In this document: positions 44,699 through 55,969 of the stretch, in pieces | Position numbering within the stretch: position 1 is the first letter of the stretch | Layout of the letters: every line of letters starts with the position of its first letter | DNA from: Sphaerolaimus hirsutus | Taxonomy: Eukaryota; Nematoda; Chromadorea; Monhysterida; Sphaerolaimidae | Direction of reading: 5' to 3' | Assembly (NCBI GenBank): GCA_964036195.1 | Contig: OZ038456.1 | Location: 22,607,792-22,671,791 of the forward strand | DNA: 64,000 nucleotides | The notes under the pieces: generated by a model | What the model saw: only the letters and a program-made list of their open reading frames with translations | Told to the model about the DNA's origin: nothing | Database searches by the model: none | Translations under genes and position numbers: made by a program

Positions 44699-45274
44699 GA
44701 TTAAAGGTGGGATCTAAAAGGTAGTTTTCTAGGACATTCAGTTTACCAGAATGAATAATTTTCGATCTCAATCAGCAGCACAAATGCGTTCAAATTTATC
44801 AGTTTCCGAAATTTGTGTGCAATTACATTCCGGTGAAATAGAATTCACGCCAGTCAGAAAAGTCGAGCGATAAAAAAACAGAATGGTATTATATGGTCAG
44901 TAGAAATGTTCCGATGGACAGCAGTTGACAACCGAAATTTCCAAAGCTGATAAATCTGTTTTAGCACCTCGAGTTCACAGATTCAGGAGTGCGTCAACTA
45001 CTACTAATGGAGATCAAAAAGCATACATTACGCTCAACTCAAATGTTTTGAAAACAGATTAGTTTCGGAAATTTAGGTTGTCAACTAGTTGCGCGTTGCA
45101 GGAATGCGCTCAAAAAGCCTATTTTCGAAATAAATGTACCTAAATATTTATTTATATTATAGAATTAGCGGCATCGGCACAGTGTATTTTCTGGGAAATA
45201 AATGGAAAAAATAGATTAGGCTTTGACAACTAAAGACTAGTGATGTAAAATGCATTCAGTCACTTTTCCACCTG

Positions 45275-45605
45275 GTGCCACTCCAAGACCCTGTAAAATG
45301 TCATGTGTCATGTAAAAGACCCTGTTAAGTGTCAAATGTCATGAAAAGTCCCGGTTAAGTGACATGTGTATTTAAATCTTATTTTATCCTATCCAAATCT
45401 CATGTTTTTGCATCCAAATGTTACTTTTTGGCATGACGTTTAGATACAAAAACATAAGATTTGGATACGATAAAATAAGATTTGGCTACACATGATACTT
45501 TACAGGGTCTTTTACCTGACATTTGACAGTTTACAGGGTCTATTACATGACACATGACATTTTACAGGGTCTTTTACATTTCACAGTGTCTGGGAGTGCC
45601 CCCAG
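45275..45605 (+). mobile_element. Composite family A element
   Basis: Starts GTGCCACTCCAAGACCCTG and ends GTGTCTGGGAGTGCCCCCAG. Contains the nested ATCCAAATCTTAT palindrome also seen in Kv intron 5 and repeated TTTACAGGGTCTTTTACATG units. No convincing exon on either side. Confidence 0.7.
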
Positions 45606-45795
45606 ACCCCCCTCCCAACAATGGCATCAAAAACATTGTCGCTACAGAAAAATTGCTATCATAAGGGTTTTACTCAAGGGTGGGGTAATTTGAGGTAATA
45701 CGGTAAGTATACACTGTTGGATGTTGCGATTGTCAGAACACAGAAAGCTTAGACGTGATGCAAAAAAAAGAATACTCCTGATTCAGCTGAAACTA

Positions 45796-46075
45796 CCGTA
45801 TTTAATCGAAATACCCCCAGGGGGTTATTTTTCATAGTAAAAATTTTGATGGGGATTAATCGAGGGAAGGGTTATTTCGTCAGAAGTTTTGTGCACCCCT
45901 TCCCTGCCCTAACGAAAGTTCTTTTTACGTGTGTTCTGCATTACACAGATCACAAACTGCAGTTTTTGGCAATTACACCCATTTTGAGTGGGGGGTATTT
46001 CGAAGGGGGTTATTTTTTCAGTGTGCTGACTTTGAGGGGGGTTTCGAGGGGGGATCTTTCGAGAAAATACGGTCC
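45796..46075. mobile_element. C-rich TACCGTATTT MITE
   Basis: TACCGTATTTAATCGAAATA to CTTTCGAGAAAATACGGT, with the ACGTGTGTTCTGCATTACAC core. Confidence 0.75.
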
Positions 46076-46196
46076 AATTCAAAAAGTTTTCTACCCGCTG
46101 CACCTTATCAAATGACTAAAATTGGTTTGTATTCAGCTGGGATGAAATAGATTTCGTTGCAAGAGTGCTGTCTGTAGACTTCACAAAAAGGCTTGA

Positions 46197-47160
46197 TATG
46201 AGCCTGTGCCTCTCCGAATGTAAACCCGCCCCGAATGTATACCCGCCCCGAATGGAAGCATACCCGCTCCGAAGGTAAGCCCGGCCCGAAGGTAACTGAT
46301 GCTACCTTCGGGCCGGGCTTACCTTCGGAGCGGGTATACATTCGGAGCGGGTATACATTCGGAGCGGGTATTCATTCGGGCCGGGTTGGAGATAAGCGGA
46401 GGGGGGGGGGGGGCACGACTGGCGGCGCGTGTGCACCCATTGGCACGGTGCGGCAAACACAAAGGGCAAATAACAATACAAAATGATACCCGAAATGAGT
46501 TGAAATTCAATTTCGGGTATCATGTTCAACTGCTAATTTTCAACGTATTCGTGAAAACAACATGAAACTAGCAGTTGAAATTAAAACCCGAAATTGAAAT
46601 TTTGTACAAAATTTCAATTTCGGGTTTTTATTTCAGCTGCTAGTTTCATGTCATTTTCACGAATACGTTGGAAACTAGCAGATGAAAATTATACCCAAAA
46701 TGAGGAGTAAAGATACCACAAAATGTCGGCAGATCGTTTTCCAAGATGTCGTTTTCTGTTCGATTAAATGTCGGCAGATCATGTTGCACAAATGTTGCTC
46801 GAAAAGACACCAAATCGCATGCCGAACCGGGGGGGTCACTCATCAAACATCAAACATCGGTTGCGGTCTTGGCGGCAAAATATAAAGAGCCATGCATTGT
46901 TGGGCCTCATTTGTATTGTTATTTGCCCTTTGTGTTTGCCGCACCGCGCCGATGGGTGCACATGCGCCGCCAGTCGTGCCCCCCCACTAATCTCCAACCC
47001 GGCCCGAATGAATACCCGGTCCGAATGTATACCCGCTCCGAAGGTAAGCCCGGCCCGAAGGTAGCATCAGTTACCTTCGGGCCGGGCTTACCTTCGGAGC
47101 GGGTATGCTTCCATTCGGTGCGGGTATACATTCGGGGCGGGTATACATTCGGAATGAGCC
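46197..47160. repeat. 960-bp composite fold-back with minisatellite arms
   Basis: Outer arms (about 46197-46470 and 46918-47160) are inverted copies carrying GGAGCGGGTATACATTC tandem units, each itself palindromic around ACCTTCGG. An inner pair (46480-46570 and 46610-46715) of GAAATTCAATTTCGGGTAT-type sequence forms a second hairpin. The open frames here are repeat translations. Confidence 0.8.
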
Positions 47161-47312
47161 TTGGTCGCTTGATATATCGGTGGAGAAATGGAGTACTTAT
47201 TTGTTTCCAGAGTAAATAAGTATAACATGATTACCTTCGGTATACTTTAGCAAATCCTGCATAAATATCACATGCATAACAAAATTGGAAAATGTGAGCG
47301 TGACTGACAAAA

Positions 47313-47460
47313 GTGAAAAGAGAAAAAAAAACAGAGAAACCCATACAGCAAAAAAAACCCGGTGCGAAAGTGCGCGAACCCACCAGCGGGGCACGCGCGT
47401 CCTCACGTATGGCATCCGGACCGAGTATGCCACAAATGACATACTGTGATTTTAACATCC
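47313..47460. other. GC-rich exon-like island, strand ambiguous
   Basis: The + frame is Lys/Arg-rich (KVREPTSGARASSRMASGPS). The - frame is open and hydrophobic. It directly precedes a CTATCTATCCCGG repeat. It could be an exon, but no splice set is decisive. Confidence 0.25.
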
Positions 47461-47830
47461 CCAAATCGGCCAGCTATCTATCTATCCCGGAGGCCGCTCA
47501 GCTATCTATCCCGGAGGCCGCTCAGCTATCTATCCCGGAGGCCGCTCAGCTATCTATTTATCCCCAGTTTTTGGCTTCTACCCCCAAATCGCTCAGCTAT
47601 CTATCTATCTATCTGGAGTGGTTTTTGAGAAATTTTGCCCCAATTTTCACACAAAATCACTAATTTTCGCACCTTTTTCAGTTTTTCAGCTTCAAAATCA
47701 TGCTTTCCGGCTATATACATTCTTATATACCAATATTTAGCCATTTTAAACCTACTTTTGCCTGCTTTTATACATTTTTTAACTGATTATTAGCGATTTC
47801 CTATTCTGCCTTCCTAACCTTGATTAATTT
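47461..47830. mobile_element. Partial hAT-type element (CTATCTATCCCGGAGGCCG repeats)
   Basis: Three tandem CAGCTATCTATCCCGGAGGCCGCT units and the same tail as the complete element at 48887-49367. Terminal repeats not found. Confidence 0.65.
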
Positions 47831-48255
47831 AATGGGTTTCCGCTGGGTTAATTTGACCAAGGAGTATCTGATGAGTGAAAAACCTTTTTCAAAATTTAGT
47901 TCATTGACATAATCAGATTATATAGACTGGTTATACTCCTTGAAAAAGCAAACTCCTGAGCACACTTTGCTGTATCCTTTATGTACACTTCACAACATGT
48001 AGTTTTCATCATTTACATGCCATGATGTGGGTATATACTCCCCAGCTCACTCAAACCAGGGCTCATTACATGAGGGTTTATTCAAAAAGTATAATTCAAG
48101 AATATACAAACCAGGGCTTATTTCCTGGGGGCTTCATTCAAATACTATAATTCACGAATAAACAGTATTATCTGACACTTCACATAAATACCACCATTCT
48201 CTACCCAAACACATCAAAAACCCTCGGTATGTCAAAATCACAATATGTCAAACAG
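47831..48255. other. No gene recognised
   Basis: AT-rich, turning C/A-rich just before the exon-like island at 48256. Confidence 0.4.
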
Positions 48256-48420
48256 CGTTCGCTGCGGCGGCGGCGCGCCGCGCAGCGCACTGCATCATAC
48301 TCGGGGCGGGGCGGGGCGGCTGAACATTTTCAACTGGTTGTGTGCGCGCATGCGGCCGCGCGGCGCCATAGAGAACACATCTAGAACATGTTTAGTTCGA
48401 TTCTGCATGAACCCCCGGCC
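48256..48420 (+). CDS. Candidate GC-rich exon, unknown protein
   Basis: Follows a C/A-rich tract ending TCAAACAG and ends CCCGGCC|GTTTGG before G/T-rich sequence. One frame is open throughout and includes GRLNIFNWLCARMRPRGAIE; the others have stops. Phase 2 in and out. No family recognised. Confidence 0.45.
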
Positions 48421-48878
48421 GTTTGGTGCCTGAGTGGGTGTTGGGGCTGGTTTCTTTGAGGGGTGTCGGTTGAGGGGTAAGGGTCAAGAATATTGTAATA
48501 CCCGCACCCTCGATTACCCCCCTCTCAAAATTTGCAAGGAAAATACCCCCCTGGGGGTATTTCGCGGGGATACGGTAAGAAAGAGCTATCTATTTTTATG
48601 AATTATTTCGCTAGTCCCTTGATGTACATACGTCTCAGGAAAAGATTGCAATACATGCAATCTCAGGATACAGTCGAAAATTCCCTTCCAATCCAATGAA
48701 AACGGTAAAATTCAAGCGAAAAATAATTATTTCCCATGTATAGTAGTCCCTGTAAAATGGCCAATTATGGTGTCAGAAATATATTTATTCAAAAAGATAT
48801 CGAACTATATCAACTTATCAAGGACCAAAAATTACCAAACCAAAGTTTACGAATCAATTGCATGACAACTGACAAAAT

Positions 48879-49375
48879 ATGTACCGCAGGGGTCTCCTAG
48901 GGGGAGGGCTGCCCCCCCCCCAAATCGGCCAGCTATCTATCTATCCCGGAGGCCGCTCAGCTATCTATCTATCCCGAGGCAAAATTTTTGGCTACTACCC
49001 CCAAAGACCCCACCCAAATCGCTCAGCTATCTATCTATCTGGAGTGGTTTTTGAGAAATTTTGCCCCAATTTTCGCTCAAAATCACCAATTTTCGCACCT
49101 TTTTATAGTTTTTCACCTTCAAAATCGTGCTTTCCGGCTATATACATGGTTATATACCTATTTTTAGCCATTTTATACCTACTTTTGGACACTTTTAACT
49201 GATTCTTAGCGATTTTTTCCCCTTTCTGCGTTCTTAACCTTGAAAAAGCCTATATATTGTGCCCCCGCCAGCCCCCCCCAGAAAATTTTTTCAGCTATCT
49301 ATCCCTCCGGAGGAGCGATTTGCTATCTATCCAGCCCCCGCGAGGGCCAAAATCCTGGAGACCCCTGATGTACCG
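48879..49375. mobile_element. hAT-type element with perfect 8-bp TSD
   Basis: Element 48887-49367, CAGGGGTCTCCTAGGGGG to CCTGGAGACCCCTG, flanked by ATGTACCG twice. Tandem CTATCTATCCCGG units at both ends. The right target copy overlaps the start of the next TACCGTATTT MITE. Confidence 0.88.
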
Positions 49376-49766
49376 TATTTCCTCGAAATACCCCCCCCCC
49401 CTTGAATTACCCCCCCTCGAAATACCTCCAGGTGTTTTCGAGCTGGGAAAAAAATACCCCCCCCTCGAAATAGCCCCCGTCTGAAATGATGTACATCATG
49501 TATGCAATGTACGATGCATTTATTGCTGCCGGTTTGCACCGCAGCTACACATATACAACGTGTAAGTAGATAATGTACGTTAATATGCCTAAATATACCT
49601 TATTTCGTCACATTGTTTACCGGTATAGGACATTTTTCAACGTATTGTTTACTACTAAATTCACGAAAATTTCTGACGCAATAATAACCCCCCCTCGAAA
49701 TACCCCCTCAAGATTTCCACTCTGAAAAAATAAACCCCCTGGGGGTATTTCGAGAAAATACAGTAC
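49372..49766. mobile_element. C-rich TACCGTATTT MITE
   Basis: TACCGTATTTCCTCGAAATA to GTATTTCGAGAAAATACAGTA, with poly-C blocks. Confidence 0.75.
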
Positions 49767-51389
49767 TTGACATTTTTACCGCGATCTTGACAAGTTTTAA
49801 AATTCCATCCAGAAATACGCACGGGGATTTTTGAATTCAGCAGATATTCCCACCCGCTGTTCTACAGTTCTAAATGTGGTGCGGGGAATTCTAAATATTT
49901 AGCACGCTTTTGGACGGAAAATTTCGGCAGAATGAAGTTAAATAGTAGGGCTTAGGGTAAATTCGTCACAAAACATCCTGACATAGAATATTGGGTCAAA
50001 ACATGCCAGAATCATATGAGGATTTCTAAAACCTAGAAAACAGAGTGTTCCGTTCCTTCGAACACAGTTGAGTTTACTGGAATGAGTTATTTTGAATATC
50101 TGTCAACTGTAGTTGACAGAAACTTTATCCGGGTGAAATAAAACGCCCTATTTATGAGTTGTATAAATTTTTGGAATTTCGGTAGAAAACTAGTGTAGTC
50201 CACTTGTCACAAAGCAAAAATGTCACCGAAAGAAAGTGTCATGTAAAAATACCATATTGTCACGGAATTATTTGATAATTATGATTATGATGTGAACACT
50301 TAACAGATTCATACCAAAATATAAACTTAAAACACAATTGGTATTGGCAATATGCGGAAAGCGCTGTCCGAAATCATACGGTGACAAATTGTTCTGTGAC
50401 GAATCGAACACAAACCCTTAGAACGGTCATTTTCTCTACATTTTACTAAATTAATATTTCCGAGCGATTTCCCATCAAACTACCAGTCGAAAATCCGTTT
50501 TATTTAGCGCCCGGACTCCATAGAGAATGAGCTTCCATGGAACAACAATCAACGAAGCTTCTGATTAGCGTTCGAAAAATTTCGGGAGATTTATGTTTTT
50601 TAATATAATAAACTTTTAAAAATGTCTTATTTTTTGTATTCTATCCAGATTGTCGCAGAAATAATAAATTTTATTTACATTATAAGAAAATACCGCAAAT
50701 CCTTGAATAAGACCCCCCTCGAATAACTTCCCCTGTGGATGAAAAAAGGATACAATACATAAACACAAAACAATATTAGCCTACCACAGCAACAGCAGAT
50801 ACATGTGTATATAGTGCTTTCGTTGTTGGACAGTTCAATACCTGAATTACATGAGTTGACAGGCTGCATCCATACAATGAATTAAGTCAAAGTTTTTTGA
50901 GGAAAAGTAAGTCCCCCTCGAATAACCCCCCCCCCCCTCAAAAACGTCTGACGAAAAAATAACTCCCCTGGGGACTCATTCGAGGATTTAGGGTATAAAA
51001 ACATCTCACAAATACTTTCTGTGCATTTTTTCCGGAAGTATATTTTATTTTTGAGAGATTTTCGGAGATTATATTTTCTGAAAATCATAAATTTTTCGGA
51101 ACGCTAATTCCGACGCTGGGGAAGCGGACAAATGCATGGAATTTAGAGTTCCGTCAGCTGAATGAAATATACAGCTGGCAGGGGCTACCGTATCTGCTTG
51201 AATATAGTGGACACAATTTTGTTGCACATGCTAGTTTACTGAGGACATTTAGGAATGTAAGTGAACTCGTAAATCAGTTTTCTACGCATTTGAGTTGACT
51301 GGAGGGCGTTTTCTTATTCTCCATCAGCTGCAGTTGACTAACAGTTAGTCTAGTCAACTCAAAAGTCATCCAAAATTGATTTATGAGTT
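49767..51389. other. No gene recognised; MITE remnants
   Basis: A GTTGACAACC-family copy near 50060-50200 and another near 51225-51390, plus a CGAATAAGACCCCCC-type MITE (about 50688-50995). No splice-consistent exon seen. Confidence 0.45.
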
Positions 51390-52070
51390 GACAAACTTAG
51401 GGTTGGCCGATGTTTTTTTTAAACGTTTTTTTAATAAAAAAAACGTTTTTTTTTTAAAAAAAACATGACGTCCGAAATGTTTTTTTTTTTAAAAAAACAT
51501 CGGCCGAAATTTTTAGTACTAAGCACTAGGTATTTTGCAAAATTTTTGCGCGCAAGCGCGTAATTTCACACACAAATTGACATTGGTGGTTGTTTTCATT
51601 GGTTTTGTTGCATTTTTAGTATCAAAACATCCATTTCTATGTGCTACCATGGGTGAATAAGCCGACATATGTTGCTGTAATATATAATATTGAGGTAATG
51701 TGCTTCCATGTACCTCCACAGTGTGTAACTTCACTCCCAAAGTAACAACCTCCTTTTATAACCTTGTTTGATCACCATTCCGTGCCAAACTTTACCTGAA
51801 GTCACGAACATTCGACTATAAGGCGATATACGAACGATATGTCAACGAAAAATGGATATTTTTGACACAAATCACCACTTATAATGCTATCCCATGGCTC
51901 CACAGCCATTATATGGTCATATTTAACATCACAGAGTATTGCCAGTGTCTGATATACCTATATATGTTGACACTAGGTCATATCTGGGAGCTTTTAAAAA
52001 AAAAACGTTTTTTTTATAAAAAAAACATCGAGTTGAAAAAAAACGTTTTTTTTCCAACCCTAGACAAACT
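51390..52070. mobile_element. hAT-type element with AAACGTTTT arms and perfect TSD
   Basis: Element 51398-52062, TAGGGTTGGCCGATG to TTTTTCCAACCCTA, flanked by GACAAACT twice. Arms are AAAAAACGTTTTTT blocks. The core (about 51510-51990) is shared with the element at 55275-55961. Confidence 0.88.
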
Positions 52071-53150
52071 GTTTAGTTTACTGGCAGTAAAGTAATTTGT
52101 GCAACGCAACTAGTTCCTCAGCAAGTGGACAAATGACCAGAAAAAGTAGCAAGTCAAATTATAAGTAGTGAGGTATGTGACAAGTATATTTCCAAATAAA
52201 GATAGGTACTTGTCCTCTTGGCACTTGTCTCAACGCTTGTCACTTTTCTTATTACTTGTCGATTTACATTACTTATTAACATCCTATTGTAATTGCAGAT
52301 GCATAGTGCTGCCATTATGTGAGACAAAAAATTTTGGACATTTTTTCGACATTCCAGGGATCGGGATTCTGGAGTGGTACTTTATTTCCGACTGTCGAAA
52401 TCGATACTAAGAATATAAGTCGGAATGAGAACCGGGTATTTTGTCGGAATCGCGATTCGCTACTTAGACTGTCGGAATTCAAGAACGAGATTGGGCTGTC
52501 GGAACCGGAACTAAACAGTAGCCGGACGCGAGAAACCAAAATGAGTTGACATCGATTACCGATAACATCATAAAAAGACAAACACGCATTCAAAAGCGTC
52601 AACACAAAAGCGGCCCCTACTTCTCCAGACCGTAAGTGGACCAAAACTTATGTACTTTTGTGTTTTCAACGAGTTTCCGTCGCGCCGCTTTCATTTTCAG
52701 ACAGTGGCAGATGTTTTTTTGTTGAGCGACGTTCAATCAGACGGGCGATATTTTAGTAAACAATGAGCCAACAAAAACCGGATTCATGGGTAGACGTTTG
52801 AAAGGGTTCCCCTGGGGATTGGGAATGGCTCTATAGAAACGAGTTGACGATGAAATCGGGTGTCAACTGGGTCGACTGGTTTTCAGTCAGATTTTAGTTG
52901 ACGGGTCGCGGAACCATGTTAAAGTGCACATATCAATGTTGATTCTTTTTTTGCATAGTTGTAAATAAATGTGCACTGATAATCGGACTAAACACGGACA
53001 ATGAAAAAGTGAATTGACATAGAAAAAAGTTAACACCCAGCGTGAGTAGCGCCAATAAAAGTCAACTCAACTAATTCCCGTGTTAATTCAATTTTTAGTT
53101 GACGGATCGCAGAACAATTTTCAATTGTTTGTCTTCCTATAATTCGCCCA
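52071..53150. other. No gene recognised
   Basis: Contains a family B-like fragment (about 52125-52280) and TCGGAATC/GTCGGAA repeats (52360-52540). The open frames in that block are repeat translations. Confidence 0.45.
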
Positions 53151-53305
53151 CACACTAGTTGACATCGACACCAAATGTCAACTGGTTTCGATCACGATTC
53201 GAAGCTTGCTGGCGAGCCAACGAACGACGTTCAAACGCAAGCTTTGAATTGGGATCGGAACCAGTTGACATTTGTTGTCGATGTCAACTAGTGTGTGTGG
53301 GGCCA
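53150..53305. repeat. CACTAGTTGACA inverted-repeat element
   Basis: CACACTAGTTGACATCGACA to TGTCGATGTCAACTAGTGTG, with inner arms ATGTCAACTGGTTTCGATC / GATCGGAACCAGTTGACAT. Second copy of the element at 39381. Confidence 0.8.
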
Positions 53306-54182
53306 TTGCCGCGTGCGCGTTTGAACATCGTTCCGCGACGATCAGTCAACTAAAATCTGTATTGAGATGGAAGCCAGTTGACATGCAATGTCAACTAGTG
53401 TACGAAGATCACCTAGCCTATCAAAAAGACTATTTAAATTAAAGCGCCTGAAATAATAGAAATATTTTTTCCTTCGAATACCCCCGCCCCCGCCCCGTCT
53501 GGATTGCCTATGCTATTTGATGATGAAAATTCTGCAAAAAAATAATTCCCTCCGTGAAAAATGGCATCCTAGGGAAGTTGTTTAAAATTTTTAAAATTGT
53601 TCAAAAAATTCGACCAAACAAATATATTGGTAGATTGGGGCGACACAGACTAGTTGACATCGCAATTCGTGTCTATTGAATGTCAAAATAACACAATTTT
53701 TTAAACCATCATTCTTTAAAAAAGCAAAGAAAATTAAGTGTCACGATGTAAAATTAACCATGCTCTATGACATAGAAAATAGAAATCAAATAATTCACCG
53801 AAATTTATTAGAATTTAATTGACATGGATTTTTGTGTCAACTATTGTGTGTGGGCCCATTGGGGCCAATTGCGCAAGTGCTCAAAGTAATGTAAGTGACA
53901 TGTAAAATTTTGCAATTAAAAATTAACCTGTCATTTATTGGCCCTACACAAACTAGTTGACAACTTGAAATTGTGAACTGACAAATTTAAATTTCAAGGG
54001 GCCAGGAAATTTAAATTTACAAACCTGGCGCCAGTTTCGCAAGTGACAAAGTCAAGAGTCAAGTTTAAACTCAAGCGCAAAGTAAAAAGTCAAGTCAAGA
54101 GTGAAGAGTAAAGTACTTGTCAACTTGCTGCACTGGCCCCAGAGCTGATACACCAGTTTTTAACGCATCTGAATTTACTGGG

Positions 54183-54988
54183 ATGTCAACTAGGGTTCAA
54201 ACGGGACCGGTTTTTCGGACCGGGACCGGGACCGGGACCAGAAATTTTTCTTATCGGGACCGGGACCGGGACCGGGACTAGGTGGTCCGGACCGGGACCG
54301 GGACCGGGACTGGCATTTTTCAATTGTCGGGATCGGGACCGGGACCGGGACTGGGGCATCCGGACCGGGACCAGAATTTGCCGAACCAGGTACCAGGACC
54401 ACAGCCCCCTTTTGAGCCCTATCGGGACCGATAACCATTTGAATGCATATTTTCAGAAGTTTCATACGATTTTCACACTTCATTCAATCAAAATTGTCAT
54501 CAAAAATATAGTAAAAGTCACAAAAATGACATAATGCACAAAAATTATGACAGTGAGTATTGATACATAAGCTGGCGCAGTGCTTTCTGAAGGTAAATTA
54601 TATTTTCAGCCTTCTCTGATGTCGAACATGAATGAGAATGTTTGGAACTCACTAAAAAAACGTCAAAAATTCGTCGACAGAACGAGAATGCGCCGACTGG
54701 CGCGAATTTTTTTGAATTTTACAAGTATTTAAAAGGCAAAATCTGGATCCAGTCCGGTCAATTTTTCTTATCGGGACCGCTGAAAAATTCCGGGACCGGG
54801 ACCGGGACCGGGACTGGGTGGTCGGGACCGGGACCGGGACCGGGACTGGCCTTTTTCAATTGTCGGGACCGGGACCGGGACCGGGACTGGGGTGTCGGGA
54901 CCGGGACCGGGACCGGGACCGCCCCAGTCCCGACTTTTTGCCGAACCATGTACCGGGACCGCGGTCCCGTTTGAACCCTAATGTCAAC
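54183..54988. mobile_element. hAT-type element with GGGACC arms and perfect TSD
   Basis: Element 54191-54980, TAGGGTTCAAACGGGACC to GGTCCCGTTTGAACCCTA, flanked by ATGTCAAC twice. Arms are GGGACCGGGACC tandem repeats. It was inserted into a GTTGACAACC-family MITE. Confidence 0.9.
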
Positions 54989-55266
54989 TACTATTGACGG
55001 AGAAGAAAACTGAAATCCATCGCGGTAAACTCAAATGGGTTAAAACTGATTTCTCAATTGTGAAAATTTAGGTTGTCAACTAGTGTACACCATAGGCACT
55101 TACCGTAAATCCTCGAATAAGTCCTCCCCCTCGAATAACTCCCCCCTGTTGCGAGCTTGAGGAAAAAATAACTCCCCCCTCGAATAACTCCCCCCTATGT
55201 TCGATGCAACTAAGTCGTGTCACATAAAAAACATTTCGATGAAGCCAGACAGACCAAAAAAGCAAT

Positions 55267-55969
55267 GGTCTGATTAGGGATGGCAAGCGCTTTTTTTCAA
55301 GCGCTTTTTTAAAAAAAACGCGCAAGGGTCCCAGCGCTTTTTTTTTTAAAAGAGCGCTGGCAAAAAAATTTGTACTCATGCACTAGGTATTTTGCAATTT
55401 TTTTTGCGCGCATAATTTCACATGCAAATTGCCATTGGTGGTTGTTTTCATTGGTTTTGTAGCATTTTAGTGACATTGCTTCTATTCCTGCATGGTATCA
55501 TGTAATAATAAGTTGAGGAGATATGTCAGTGTAGTAAATAATATCCAGCCAATGTGCTCCCACTTTTCTACACTGCAAAACATCACTGTCATGTATTAGC
55601 CATCTTTTATAGCCAGATTGAGGCACTATTCCATGCCTAACTTCACTTGCAGTCAAGAAACATTCAAAAACGGTGATATACATAATTAGTCGACATAAAA
55701 TTGGATTTTTTTTTGGCAGAAATCAGCACTTATAATGATATCAGATGATTACATAGCCATTATATGGTTATATATCATCACAAGTACTGCCACTTGTCTG
55801 ATATACCTGTATATATTGACTCAGGACTATATTTGGGAGCTTTTTAGGTAACGTCTTGACAATTTTTGAAAAAAGCGAAAAAAGCGCGTTTTTTTTAAAA
55901 AAAGCGCTTTTTTTAAAAAAAAGCGGGGCCGTTAAAAAAAAGCGCTTTTTTTCCATCCCTAGGTCTGAT
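55267..55969. mobile_element. hAT-type element with AAGCGCTTT arms and perfect TSD
   Basis: Element 55275-55961, TAGGGATGGCAAGCGC to CTTTTTTTCCATCCCTA, flanked by GGTCTGAT twice. Its core (CATTGGTGGTTGTTTTCATTGG and more) matches the element at 51398-52062, while its arms do not. Confidence 0.9.

Noticed and set aside
47446-47628. Repetitive Tyr-Leu-Ser-Arg-Arg-Pro frame
   Set aside because: Translation of CTATCTATCCCGGAGGCCG tandem repeats of a hAT-type element.
54190-54974. Pro/Gly/Val and Arg/Ser-rich frames
   Set aside because: Translation of GGGACC tandem repeats in the arms of a hAT-type element.
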